A stretch of 64,000 bases of DNA from positions 1 through 64,000 of the forward strand of contig JAPSKH010000003.1 in the NCBI GenBank assembly GCA_031177765.1, given 5' to 3'. Positions 34,781 through 43,332 of the stretch are shown in pieces. The DNA comes from Microbacterium sp. GTDB lineage: Bacteria; Actinomycetota; Actinomycetes; Actinomycetales; Microbacteriaceae. Position numbers and translations under genes: made by a program. Under the pieces are notes generated by a model that saw nothing but the letters and a program-made list of their open reading frames with translations, ran no database searches and was not told the DNA's origin. Within the stretch, counting starts at the first letter, position 1. Each line of letters begins with the position of its first letter.

Positions 34781-35042
34781 GAAAGCCTTGGGTCTGCGCG
34801 AATGTTCGTGGATGTCGCGCGAAAGAGATGGAGATGGAAGGGCCGCCGGTGGCGGTGTGGGCGTCTGCGCTCTGCTTCTCCACAATGAGGCAGAGGACTC
34901 GGACGCGCATGCCGAAAGGCAACCAACAGCCTAGCACGGATACGGCGTTCGCAATGACCACCACGGCGGGGAGGTCGGCGAGGCGCCGAGCGAGTCGGAC
35001 GAGACCCTTGCCCGCGGCCGGCTGCGCGAGGATCGTGGAGGC
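34781..35042. other. Divergent promoter region, cspA transcript and NTF2-like gene
   Basis: 262 bp. On the minus strand, TAGGCT (34928-34933) is a likely -10 for the cspA transcript. On the plus strand, GATCGT-N6-ATG before 35043 resembles the leaderless pattern but lacks the first T. No gene supported. Confidence 0.4.
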
Positions 35043-35444
35043 ATGGGCAGCGGTGCGGCTGCGTCGGCGTCTGGTGATGCGCGCGAGCGGGTGGTGGAGG
35101 CATCCCGGGCCCTCGCCGACGCCATCGTCGCGAACGACGCCGACCGGATCGCGCAGTGGTTGGCGGAAGAGTGGCGCCTCATCGATGAGGACGGCGAGAC
35201 CTCGCGGATGCGGTTCCTCGAGGTGGTGCGCAGCGGCGAGCTGCGCCACTCGGAGATGCGGTCTGTCGGCGAGATCGAGGTGAGGGTCTACGGGAACGTG
35301 GCCATCGTCTTCGCGCGTGTGGTCAACACCGCGCACGTCGGGAGCCGCACGTTCGACGCGGACGAATGGACGACCGACGTGTTCGCGCTTCGCGACGATC
35401 GGTGGCGCTGCGTCCACAGCCACGTCACGTCCGTCCGGACCTGA
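35043..35444 (+). CDS. Nuclear transport factor 2-like / SnoaL-like (DUF4440) protein
   Basis: A 133-residue cone-fold protein: RVVEASRALADAIVANDADRIAQWLAEEWRLIDEDGE is the helix-hook opening, and NVAIVFARVV with WTTDVFALRDDRWRCVHSHVTSV is the curved sheet of DUF4440 proteins. Ligand or enzymatic role unknown. The last 20 bp overlap tail-to-tail with the glycosyltransferase gene on the other strand, leaving no room for a separate terminator. Confidence 0.82.
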   Translation: MGSGAAASASGDARERVVEASRALADAIVANDADRIAQWLAEEWRLIDEDGETSRMRFLEVVRSGELRHSEMRSVGEIEVRVYGNVAIVFARVVNTAHVGSRTFDADEWTTDVFALRDDRWRCVHSHVTSVRT

Positions 35445-36231
35445 CGCACCTCGCCTTCGCGCCGCGCAGCATCCGCCGCAGCAGCAGTCGGGTCCAACGC
35501 ACGGGAGGGAAGTCCCGCGGCCAGTGCACCACGACCGACCGCACCCCGCGCCACACGCGCCGCGCGAAGGCCCGCCCATCGGTGAAGGGTCGCATCGAGA
35601 TCCCCATGGCGGCATCCCGCGCGTAGCCGATGCGGCAGCGCTCGCCGAGGTGGAACGCGAGGTCGAAGTCGTCGTGCACTTCGGGGTCGCCGCGATGCAC
35701 ACTCCATCGGATGCGCTCCCACGCCTCGCGTCGCATTCCGAGATTCGAGCCGAACAACGGCAGGTGCCCGAGCGACAGAAGGGCGACGATCGCGTACGCA
35801 CCGAGGTACGTCGCGGCGAGCGTGACACGCAGCGCACGCGGCCCGTCCACGAAGCGGGCGCCCCCGCTGAGCGCCGCCACGCCCGGCCGTCGATCGAACG
35901 CGCCCATCATCGCGCCGATCCATGACGCCGCCGGAATGCAGTCGGCGTCGAGCCTCAGGATCACATCGCCGAGCGCGGCGTCGTAGCCCGCCGCGCTCGC
36001 GGCGGGGATCCCCGGGGTCTCGCACCGGATCACGCGGGCACCGTACTCTCGGGCGACGGCAGCCGAGGCATCCGTCGAGCCGTTGTCGACGACGACGACC
36101 TCGTCGGGCCGCCGTGTCTGCAGCTCGAGCGCGCGAAGGCAGCGGGCCAGCTCCCTCTCGTCGTCCTTGACCGGGATCACGACCGACACGGTGACAGCCT
36201 GCGCGCCGCGTGCACGCGCGGGATCCGTCAC
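35425..36231 (-). CDS. Glycosyltransferase family 2 protein
   Basis: A 268-residue GT-A fold enzyme: SVVIPVKDDERELARCLRAL is the nucleotide-sugar N-terminus, DEVVVVDNGSTD follows, and DVILRLDADCIPAASW carries the DxD metal site. A short hydrophobic stretch (ATYLGAYAIVALLSLGHLPLF) may associate with the membrane. Acceptor unknown. Start GTG 36231 overlaps the CtaG-like stop (GTGA), so it is the third gene of the DUF2243-CtaG-GT2 operon. The 717-residue ORF-track entry is a run-through of upstream frames. Confidence 0.87.
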   Translation of the reverse strand: MTDPARARGAQAVTVSVVIPVKDDERELARCLRALELQTRRPDEVVVVDNGSTDASAAVAREYGARVIRCETPGIPAASAAGYDAALGDVILRLDADCIPAASWIGAMMGAFDRRPGVAALSGGARFVDGPRALRVTLAATYLGAYAIVALLSLGHLPLFGSNLGMRREAWERIRWSVHRGDPEVHDDFDLAFHLGERCRIGYARDAAMGISMRPFTDGRAFARRVWRGVRSVVVHWPRDFPPVRWTRLLLRRMLRGAKARCVRSGRT

Positions 36232-37022
36232 GACGGCATCCCGCCCGCCGCCCGTCGGCGTTGCACTCCTGCTGCGCGATACCACTGGGCGCAGAAGACG
36301 ACGATGATCACCGCCTCCACCCAGGTCCCCGCGTAGTACATCACCTGTGCGCCGGCGCGGACATCGGCCGCCGCGAAGGCCGCAGGCGGATGAGCGTAGA
36401 GGTACTTGGCCAGGACGCCGTGCGCCGCGAGCGCGAGCACGAGCACGGCCGCAGCGATGGGACGCGCGACTGGATGCGGGCGGGGGTCGGGGGAGATCAT
36501 CGCCGCGGTGAAGAGGTACCCCGCAAGCAGGAGGTGTCCGTGCACGGCGACGTGCACGAGCGGGGAGGCCCGCATCGCGTCGAGGATCGGCGTGAGGTAG
36601 ATGAGCCAGAGCCCTCCCGCGCTCAGCACGGCGGCGGTCACCGGGTGGGTGAGCACCCTCGCCGGCGCGCTGCGCAGCAGTCGCGACAGTCGGCGCGCGG
36701 GCGTCGGCGCCAGAGACCGCAGTGCGAGCGTGACGGGCGCGGCGAGCACGAGCAGCAGGGGAGCGATCATCCCGGCCAGCAGATGAGCGGTCATGTGGGC
36801 GACGAAGCCCTCGTGTGCCGCCGCGGCGAGTGGTCCGATGACGGATGCCGCAGCCAGCACGATGCCCGCGCACCAGCACAGCGCGCGACGCAGTGGCCAC
36901 GTCCGGCCGCGGCGGCGGGAGATCGTCATCCCGGCGAGGTACGCAGCGATCGTGGTGGCCGCAAGGCCGACGACCAGCAGCTCGACGACGGGGAGGGGGC
37001 TCGCGGGGTGCATCGTGTGCAT
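36228..37022 (-). CDS. Cytochrome c oxidase assembly protein (CtaG/caa3 type)
   Basis: A 264-residue membrane protein with seven or so helices. HMTAHLLAGMIAPLLLVLAAP and VAVHGHLLLAGYLFTAAM are the His-containing helices typical of the CtaG-like family (caa3_CtaG), which helps copper insertion or assembly of caa3 oxidases. A second ATG three codons in is an alternative start. It lies nine bp after the DUF2243 gene and overlaps the GT2 gene. No oxidase genes are adjacent. Confidence 0.87.
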   Translation of the reverse strand: MHTMHPASPLPVVELLVVGLAATTIAAYLAGMTISRRRGRTWPLRRALCWCAGIVLAAASVIGPLAAAAHEGFVAHMTAHLLAGMIAPLLLVLAAPVTLALRSLAPTPARRLSRLLRSAPARVLTHPVTAAVLSAGGLWLIYLTPILDAMRASPLVHVAVHGHLLLAGYLFTAAMISPDPRPHPVARPIAAAVLVLALAAHGVLAKYLYAHPPAAFAAADVRAGAQVMYYAGTWVEAVIIVVFCAQWYRAAGVQRRRAAGGMPS

Positions 37023-37031
37023 CGGAGAGCC

Positions 37032-37517
37032 TCACCGGAGGCGCGACGCCGCCGCACCCGCGCTGCGCGTCCTGTACAGGATCACCGCTCCGGCGACGAT
37101 CATCGCAAGGGCGACCACGTTCCAGACGAGGTCGTAAGGGAGGACGTTCTCGACGTATCGGATCTGGTGGATGCGCAGCAGGATGTGGTGCACCGTGCCG
37201 TCGTAGAGCTGGAAGATCCCCGCTCCGACCAGGACGCCGCCGATCCAGCGCGGCCAGTGCAGAACGCGGCGACGCCGCAGATCGGCCAGGAGGAACAAGC
37301 CGGCGATGGTTGCGAACCAGCTGAACGCGTGGAAGAGCCCGTCCGAGACCAGCCCCACCTCCGTGGTGGCGAGGTCGTAGAAGTGGTGCCAGTGCAGCAG
37401 CTGGTGGAACACCGCCTCGTCGATGAAGGCGATCGCTCCGATGCCGAACAGCACGCCCGACCAGACGTTGCCGATCGTGCGCGGCCGGGTCGCGGCATCC
37501 GTCGATGCTCTGTCCAT
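37032..37517 (-). CDS. DUF2243 family membrane protein
   Basis: A 161-residue protein with four helices and the DUF2243 signature GIGAIAFIDEAVFHQLLHWHHFYD and IFQLYDGTVHHILLRIHQIRY, both rich in His and likely metal- or heme-related. It is frequently encoded next to CtaG-like genes, as here. Start ATG 37517 has AGGAGA seven bases upstream. First gene of the operon. Function unknown. Confidence 0.87.
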   Translation of the reverse strand: MDRASTDAATRPRTIGNVWSGVLFGIGAIAFIDEAVFHQLLHWHHFYDLATTEVGLVSDGLFHAFSWFATIAGLFLLADLRRRRVLHWPRWIGGVLVGAGIFQLYDGTVHHILLRIHQIRYVENVLPYDLVWNVVALAMIVAGAVILYRTRSAGAAASRLR

Positions 37518-37754
37518 GGAAGTCTCCTGTCGCCACACGTGCGACGTCAGTACAGCAGGGCCGGCTCCGGCGACACACGGGCCTTGCGTTCGTGTTGCCG
37601 CTGTGGGACGCGGCGGTCGCTGCCGTGCCGCTGACGGGCGCAGCGCACCGAGGCTGTGCGCACGGAAACGGTGGTGAAACAGGCAGGCAACACGCAGCTG
37701 ATCGGATGACGAAGGGATCGCTCGACGCGGTTCCTGCTCACCGAAAGGAACCCC

Positions 37755-39842
37755 TTGCGCGCGCGCCTGCCTTCCACACCACCACGAATCCTCACCCGCC
37801 TGACCGCCTGGGTCGCCGGCGCAGCGGTGATCGCGGCATCCGCCGTCGCCGCCCCCGCCGCGGCAGCCACCCCCGACCAAGCCTGGACCGTTCTCGAGGA
37901 CCGCCTCGCGGTCCTGATCGCAGAGGCCGAGGCCGACGGCGTCCGCATGGGGGTGAGCGTGCAGGACCTGAGCGGAACCTACGGCGACGCGACAGCGAGC
38001 GTGGGCAACCAGGAACGCTACAAGGCGGCAAGCGTGATCAAGCTCCCACTCCTGGCTCTGCTGATGAGCTATGCCGACGCCGGAACCCTCAGTCTGGATG
38101 AGACCATCACGATTCCGGCGAACGACAGCAACATCGTCGGCGGCTCGGGCACCCTCCGTGACCGCGAGTTCCCCCTGGACATCACGGTGCGCGAACTCAT
38201 GGAGCTGATGGTGCAGGTGAGCGACAACACCGCCACGAACGTCCTCATCGATCGTGCCGGCGGCTTCGACGCGGTGAACGAGTACATCTCCTCACTCGGG
38301 TTCTCGCAGATGTGGCTGGGACGCAAGATGATCCATCCCGCTTCCCCTCCCCTTCAGGAGAACTGGCTGAACGCCGACGAGGTGACCGAGCTCGTCTCGA
38401 TGCTCTATGGGCACGAGATCCTCACCGCCGCCTCGAGCGAGCACATCCTCGAGCTCATGCGCGGGCAGCTGGTCGACACCAAGTTCGGCGCGGTCATCCC
38501 GCGCGAGGTGCTCGGCAACAAGACGGGGGAGCTCGCCGATGTGTCGCACGACAGCGGAGTGATCTTCCTGCCCGGTCGCGAGGTCGCTCTCACGGCGACG
38601 ACGGCGTTCGCGGCATCGCGTCCGCGCACCGAGGCCGACCTGTACGTGCAGCGCGCCGCCACGATCGTGTACGAGTTCCTGCAGGAGCCGCTCGACGAAC
38701 CGGAGGAGCCGGTCGTCATCCCCGCGCCGACGATCCCCGCCTCCGACGCGTGGCCCGGGCTGTCCAGTGCGATCGAGCCGATCATCATCGAGGCGCGCGC
38801 TGCGGGTGTCGAGCTGGGGGTCGCCATCTCGGACCTCTCCGGCTACTACGACGACCGGGCACTGTATGCGGGCAAGCTCGACCGGTTCACGACCGCGAGC
38901 ACGATCAAGATGTCGCTCGCGGCGACCGTCATGCACCAGGTGCAGTCCGGCGTGCTGAGTCTGGATCAGCTCGTCACGATCACCGAAGAGGAGCGCTACG
39001 GGGGCTCGGGCGTGCTGCAGGACCGGGCCTTTCCGCTCGAGGTCTCCGTGGGTGAGATGCTCGAGCTGATGATCACGGTCAGCGACAACACCGCGACGAA
39101 CAAGCTCGTGGACGTCGTGGGGGGCTTCGACCCGATCAACGCGCTCACCCAGTCCGCCGGCATCTCGATGGGCGACCTGCATTTCGGCCGCAAGATGTTC
39201 GGCCCCATCGTGCCGCCCGCCGGAGACATCTGGCTCACTCCGTACGGCGTGAATCAGCTGATGACGCTGTTCTACGAGATCGCGGGGGGCGCCAGCACCG
39301 ACGACGACTTCCTGACAGCGGAATCGGCGCAGCTGATCGTCGACCTGATGCTGCAGCAGCAGGTGAAGACGAAGCTCGGCGCCGTCATCCCGGCGGAGGT
39401 GCTGGCACACAAGACCGGCGAGAACGCCGACGTCAGTCACGACATCGGGATGATCCTGCTGCCGGGGCAGGAGGTGACCCTGTCGGTGTTCTCCACGCGC
39501 GGCCTGGGCTTCGCCGGCGACATCCAAGCGGTGGCGAATCCGTACCTTCAGAGGATCGGCGGCGTCGTGTACGAATACCTTCTCGCCACCGCCCCGCAGG
39601 TCGTCGAGCCGCCCGCCGGCGAGCCCGGAGCCGCCGATGGGCAGGGCCAGGGTCCCGGAGGGGATGCCACCGGCCCAGCGCCGGCGGTTTCGCCCCGCGA
39701 GGGTGCCAGCGATCTGGCGTCGACGGGGTCCGGGTGGACACCGGAGGGTCTGTTCGCCATGACGGGGCTGGCCGCGCTGTTCGTGGTCGCGGGCGCCGCA
39801 GCCGTGCTCATCGCGCGGCGCCGATCCCTCACCGCGGACTGA
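37755..39842 (+). CDS. Surface-anchored protein with two tandem beta-lactamase-fold serine hydrolase domains, LASTG signal
   Basis: 695 residues. Signal peptide to about residue 38 (APAAAATP). Domain 1 (about 45-312): S93-x-x-K96 (ASVIK), S156-D-N158, K256-T-G258. Domain 2 (about 335-620): S382-x-x-K385 (ASTIK), S443-D-N445, K553-T-G555. So both domains keep the full SxxK/SDN/KTG set of the penicillin-recognising fold. Neither has the class A Glu166 motif after the LGRKM/FGRKM position, so efficient penicillinase activity is doubtful. The C-terminus is a Pro/Gly-rich stalk, LASTG, a helix and RRR, i.e. class E sortase wall anchoring. Start TTG 37755 has GAAAGGAA just upstream. Transpeptidase/carboxypeptidase-like or binding roles are possible. 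Confidence 0.85.
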   Translation: MRARLPSTPPRILTRLTAWVAGAAVIAASAVAAPAAAATPDQAWTVLEDRLAVLIAEAEADGVRMGVSVQDLSGTYGDATASVGNQERYKAASVIKLPLLALLMSYADAGTLSLDETITIPANDSNIVGGSGTLRDREFPLDITVRELMELMVQVSDNTATNVLIDRAGGFDAVNEYISSLGFSQMWLGRKMIHPASPPLQENWLNADEVTELVSMLYGHEILTAASSEHILELMRGQLVDTKFGAVIPREVLGNKTGELADVSHDSGVIFLPGREVALTATTAFAASRPRTEADLYVQRAATIVYEFLQEPLDEPEEPVVIPAPTIPASDAWPGLSSAIEPIIIEARAAGVELGVAISDLSGYYDDRALYAGKLDRFTTASTIKMSLAATVMHQVQSGVLSLDQLVTITEEERYGGSGVLQDRAFPLEVSVGEMLELMITVSDNTATNKLVDVVGGFDPINALTQSAGISMGDLHFGRKMFGPIVPPAGDIWLTPYGVNQLMTLFYEIAGGASTDDDFLTAESAQLIVDLMLQQQVKTKLGAVIPAEVLAHKTGENADVSHDIGMILLPGQEVTLSVFSTRGLGFAGDIQAVANPYLQRIGGVVYEYLLATAPQVVEPPAGEPGAADGQGQGPGGDATGPAPAVSPREGASDLASTGSGWTPEGLFAMTGLAALFVVAGAAAVLIARRRSLTAD

Positions 39843-39851
39843 GCGAGACGA

Positions 39852-39884
39852 CGGATGCCGCGGCCCGACGGGCCGCGGCATCCG
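39852..39884. terminator. Bidirectional terminator
   Basis: A perfect 15-bp stem CGGATGCCGCGGCCC (39852-39866) / GGGCCGCGGCATCCG (39870-39884) with a three-base loop, between convergent stops at 39842 and 39903. Confidence 0.8.
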
Positions 39885-39902
39885 CTGTACGAGCGCTGAT
39901 CG

Positions 39903-40463
39903 CTACGCGGTCCGGGTGGCGTCCTCGCGCTTGGGCAGCACCCACCCCGCACGCGGGAAGTGGCAGGTATAGCCGTTGGGATACTTGATCAGGTAGTCCT
40001 GGTGCTCGGGCTCGGCCTCCCAGAACGGCCCGGCGGGCTCGATCGTCGTGACGGCCTTGCCCGGCCAGAGCCCCGACGCGTCGACGTCGGCGATGGTCTC
40101 GCGCGCGATGTGCTCCTGCTCGGGCGTGAGCGGGAAGATCGCGGAGCGGTAGCTCGTGCCGATGTCGTTGCCCTGGCGGTTCAGCGTCGACGGGTCGTGG
40201 ATCTGGAAGAAGAACGCCAGGATGTCGCGGTACGACGTCTGCGACGGGTCGAACACGATCTCCACAGCCTCGGCGTGACCGGGGTGGTTGCGGTAGGTCG
40301 CGTGGTCGTTGTGTCCTCCGGTGTAGCCGACGCGTGTGCTGAGCACTCCCGGCTGGCGGCGGATCAGATCCTCCATGCCCCAGAAGCAGCCCCCGGCGAG
40401 GACGGCCGTCTCGGTGCCGGGTGTGCGGGTGATCTCTCCGGTGTCGGTGGGTCCGCTGGTCAT
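39903..40463 (-). CDS. msrA: Peptide-methionine (S)-S-oxide reductase MsrA
   Basis: A 186-residue enzyme reducing the S-epimer of methionine sulfoxide in proteins. Active site [13 protein letters not shown] carries the nucleophilic Cys. [26 protein letters not shown] and [12 protein letters not shown] are the family-conserved blocks. The ATG overlaps the last codons of a degraded msrB (ATGA), so the two were once translationally coupled. It probably needs thioredoxin. Function secure. Confidence 0.95.
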   Translation of the reverse strand: MTSGPTDTGEITRTPGTETAVLAGGCFWGMEDLIRRQPGVLSTRVGYTGGHNDHATYRNHPGHAEAVEIVFDPSQTSYRDILAFFFQIHDPSTLNRQGNDIGTSYRSAIFPLTPEQEHIARETIADVDASGLWPGKAVTTIEPAGPFWEAEPEHQDYLIKYPNGYTCHFPRAGWVLPKREDATRTA

Positions 40464-40644
40464 GATGCGTCCTTCTGATTGTCGGTGTCGAAGAGGGTCG
40501 GGGAAGCGCCGTATCGCGCGGCGTCGAGGTCCGAAGCGGCGACGAAGCGCAGTGCGGCCGAGTTCATGCAGTATCTCAGGCCGCCGGCGGTCCGTGGGCC
40601 GTGCGGCTGAGCGCCTCGGGGGTCCTGCGGTACTGGTCGGTCAC
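40460..40644 (-). pseudogene. msrB: msrB remnant with large internal deletion and frameshift
   Basis: From GTG 40644, with a perfect GGAGGAAT ribosome site, the frame reads [12 protein letters not shown], the normal MsrB N-terminus. After about 14 codons the sequence jumps, in another frame, to [20 protein letters not shown] and continues [14 protein letters not shown] to a TGA overlapping msrA. That is the normal MsrB C-terminus with its catalytic Cys. The central ~90 residues (zinc Cys motifs and core sheet) are missing: 185 bp instead of about 400. In the original frame translation stops at GGPPAA-stop. Almost certainly inactive. Confidence 0.85.
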
Positions 40645-40743
40645 GATTCCTCCTGGAGCGACGCGGCTGGCTGCGGCGTCATCGGAGGACAACGGATGCC
40701 GGCGCACGTTTGGTCCCGCGAACCTGGGAGCGAGCTTCGAGTT

Positions 40744-41412
40744 CTACGCCGCCAGACTCTCCGGAGCAGGGGCGCCGGACCCGTCGGCCGGTGTCGACGG
40801 CGCGAAGGAGCGCAGGCCACGGGCGATCAGGTATATGGCGAACCAGATCTCGAACGCGAAGATCGGAGCGGCGCACAGGCCGGCGATGGTGCCGTTGAGG
40901 GGGATGAGGCCGAGCAGCTGCGCGGTGTTGCTGAGAAGCACGAGCACGCCACCGGCGAGGCCGAGCAGCGCGAGCGCTCGCGGCACCACGCGGGCATCGA
41001 GCAGCAGCCAGCCCAGCACGATCGTGTTGACGCTGATCACGAGGCCCTGCCCGACCAGGAATGCCGCGGTGTGCAGCTGGACCAGCGTGTCTCCGAGGAC
41101 CGACCCCAGCGTGTCCGTCCACACCAACGCGAGCATCGGCAGGGTCCCCGCACAGATGACGGCCGCCTCCACCGCGCGCAGTGCCGCGAAGGTTCCCGCC
41201 CGCACCAACCCGTGCGACCGAAGAAGTGCCAGGAGCAGGATCCCGGTGCCGAGGCATCCGAGCGCGAGCGCGAACTCGAGTGCGACGCCGACGCGGATGC
41301 CGAAGGCGTTCGACCCGTCGCCGTAGGCCACGACGGCGAGCACCGAGGTCGCGTGCGTCGTGAGGTAGAGGATCCCTGCGGCGCGGGCGTAGAGGCGGGG
41401 GTGTGGGGTCAT
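40744..41412 (-). CDS. DUF4386 family membrane protein
   Basis: A 222-residue protein with six or seven hydrophobic helices. It opens LYARAAGILYLTTHATSVLA, the typical DUF4386 start (ARxxGxxYLxxxV), and later has QGLVISVNTIVLGWLL and IPLNGTIAGLCAAPIFAFEIWFAIYLIARG. Function unknown. Start ATG 41412 was chosen over the ORF-track 41505, which lies within the TetR operators. It is divergent from the TetR gene and is its likely target. Confidence 0.85.
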   Translation of the reverse strand: MTPHPRLYARAAGILYLTTHATSVLAVVAYGDGSNAFGIRVGVALEFALALGCLGTGILLLALLRSHGLVRAGTFAALRAVEAAVICAGTLPMLALVWTDTLGSVLGDTLVQLHTAAFLVGQGLVISVNTIVLGWLLLDARVVPRALALLGLAGGVLVLLSNTAQLLGLIPLNGTIAGLCAAPIFAFEIWFAIYLIARGLRSFAPSTPADGSGAPAPESLAA

Positions 41413-41447
41413 GGCGGTCTCGCGATCTCGAGGTCGGTCAGTACGAC

Positions 41448-41500
41448 AGGTGTACGGCGTATACCTGCCCCGCATCAGCTTAGGTATACGCTGTATACGT
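41448..41500. promoter_or_regulatory. Twin TetR operators between DUF4386 and TetR genes
   Basis: Site 1: AGGTGTACGGCGTATACCT (41448-41466), a 19-bp palindrome with one mismatch pair. Site 2: GTATAC-GCT-GTATAC (41484-41498), perfect. Centres are 34 bp apart. Site 2 covers the TetR -10 element TACGCT (41487-41492), which is six bases before the GTG start, so binding should block the leaderless tetR transcript. Site 1 lies upstream of the DUF4386 gene. Confidence 0.75.
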
Positions 41501-42182
41501 GTCAAGCTCGAGGACGGCGCGGCAGGCGCTGGATCGCCAGAAGGTGATCGATGCGGCGATCGCTCTGGCTGATGGCGTCGGGTTGGAAGCGACGAGCATG
41601 AGGCGACTCGCTGAGGAGCTGGGGGTCACCCCGATGGCGCTCTACAAGCACGTGGGCAGTCGCGAGGACCTGATCGACGGCATGGTCGATCAGATCGTTC
41701 GACGCATCTCGGCCGTCGGGACGGGCGGCCCGTGGAAAGCCGTGCTGCGCGAGCGCATCATGGCGGCCCGCTCGGTCGTGACGCAGCATCCGTGGGCGCA
41801 ATCGGCGATCGAGTCGCGCACCGCCGCGAGTCCGACGGTCATCGGGTACATGGACGGCCTGATGGCCGTGATGTTCGAGGGCGGATTCAGCGCCGACCTC
41901 GTGCATCATGCGATGCATGCGCTGAGCACACGGATGTGGGGGTTCACGCGCGACGTGATGCCGACGCCCAGCGTCCCCGAGGACCCCGTGGAGCGCGAGC
42001 GGGCGATGGCGGCATTCGCGCAGCGGTACCCATCGATCGTCCGCATGGCCACGACGGCTCCGCACGCCGGAGTCGGCTGTGACGACGATGCCGAGTTCGC
42101 GTTCGCGCTCGACATCCTTCTCGATGGGCTCGACAGACTGCACGCCGCGGGCTGGTCGTCGGCCACGCGAACGGGTCGCTGA
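41499..42182 (+). CDS. TetR family transcriptional regulator (TetR_C type)
   Basis: A 227-residue repressor. N-terminal helix-turn-helix: KVIDAAIALADGVGLEATSMRRLAEELGVTPMALYKHVGSRE. The C-terminal part resembles the tetracycline repressor C-terminal domain (ESRTAASPTVIGYMDGLMAVMFEGGFSADLVHHAMHAL). Start is GTG 41499, leaderless. It probably represses itself and the divergent DUF4386 gene through the twin GTATAC operators. Ligand unknown. Confidence 0.9.
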   Translation: MSSSRTARQALDRQKVIDAAIALADGVGLEATSMRRLAEELGVTPMALYKHVGSREDLIDGMVDQIVRRISAVGTGGPWKAVLRERIMAARSVVTQHPWAQSAIESRTAASPTVIGYMDGLMAVMFEGGFSADLVHHAMHALSTRMWGFTRDVMPTPSVPEDPVERERAMAAFAQRYPSIVRMATTAPHAGVGCDDDAEFAFALDILLDGLDRLHAAGWSSATRTGR

Positions 42183-42216
42183 GCACAGCGGAGTCTCGGC
42201 GGAAGGCGGAGGCGGC

Positions 42217-43158
42217 TCAGCTGTCGGTCGGATCGGGGCGATGGATCTCGATCGCCCAGCGGACCGCCGATCCGAGCGACGCCACGATGGCGGCGACGAG
42301 GACGAGCCGCGGCGCCACGGCGGGCGAGAAGAGTGCGGCTGCGAACACCTGAAGCGCGTACTCCGTCATGGCTGCCGGGTCCTCGGCGAGCACGCGGCTC
42401 CCGCCGGCTGCGGCGATGGCCGTCACTGCGGCCGGCACGATCCACAGCAGAGCGAGACTGGCAAGCGCGCCGCCGATGCGGCCGGCGGTCTCGATCCCCG
42501 CCCACGCGATGGCGATACCCGTCAGCAGCGAGGTCACCAGGGGAAGGAAGCTGAGGACGGGAAGCGACCACCCGTAGCCGTACAGCGCGGACGGGAGGAA
42601 GAGAGCGCTCAACCACGAGGGCGCCGCGATCGCAGCGAGCGTCAGGCCGATGACGGCCCCGGCGCGCGGCGACAATGCGATGAGCGCTCCCGCGAACCCG
42701 CCGATGAGCAGCGACAGCAGACTCGCGCCCACAAGCCCGGTCACGTAGCCGGCCGCCTCCGCATCTGCCGGCAGTCCCGCATTCGTCACGAGCGCCGCCT
42801 GCGCGATCGCGATCGCCTGCACCAGCGGGGCGGTGCCCAGCATCACGGCGAGTCCCCTGCGGCTGAGCCTGGTGCGCAGACCGCGAGCCACGACGCCCGT
42901 GACGGCCGTCCCGACGATGAGCAGCGCGAAGATCTGCGTCAGTGCATACCGGCTGAACGGCAGCAGCGCGATGGGCATGTCGCCGGCGGGGACAGGGCGC
43001 GTCCACAGCTCCTGCTCCGGCAGTCGAGCCCCGGTCACGAGCCACGGCAGCAGGCCGACGAGTGCGGCTGCGAGGGAGAGGAGGGCCGCAGCCCAGAGAG
43101 GGACTTCCCGCCGGGGAGCGTCGGCAGGTGCGGATCCGATGCGCCTTTCGGTCATCAT
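42217..43158 (-). CDS. Hypothetical polytopic membrane protein
   Basis: A protein of 313 residues (start at ATG 43158, MMTERRIG; the ORF-track start 43182 adds eight residues). Eight or more hydrophobic helices, Ala/Leu-rich, with little charge. The first extracellular loop contains LPEQELWTRPVPAGDMPIALLPFSRYALTQIFALL. No family recognised. It stands alone, convergent with tetR and divergent from the HNH nuclease gene. Confidence 0.7.
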   Translation of the reverse strand: MMTERRIGSAPADAPRREVPLWAAALLSLAAALVGLLPWLVTGARLPEQELWTRPVPAGDMPIALLPFSRYALTQIFALLIVGTAVTGVVARGLRTRLSRRGLAVMLGTAPLVQAIAIAQAALVTNAGLPADAEAAGYVTGLVGASLLSLLIGGFAGALIALSPRAGAVIGLTLAAIAAPSWLSALFLPSALYGYGWSLPVLSFLPLVTSLLTGIAIAWAGIETAGRIGGALASLALLWIVPAAVTAIAAAGGSRVLAEDPAAMTEYALQVFAAALFSPAVAPRLVLVAAIVASLGSAVRWAIEIHRPDPTDS

Positions 43159-43332
43159 CGCGGACTCCGTCCTGCCCTCCACGCGCGGGGCCTGGTGGGC
43201 GTCAGCCTATCCCGCGGGGACGCTCGGCCGGCCGTTCGGCGGAGGTTCGCCGAGCCGTCACCCTCGCGCGTGAAGCCGCGATGTCGCCGCCATCCCGGAT
43301 GATCGAGGGGTGCGAGACAGCGGAGCAGGGCG

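Noticed and set aside
34470-35837. 455-residue minus-strand ORF across cspA leader and NTF2-like gene
   Set aside because: Arg/Thr-rich shadow; better frames exist on both strands.
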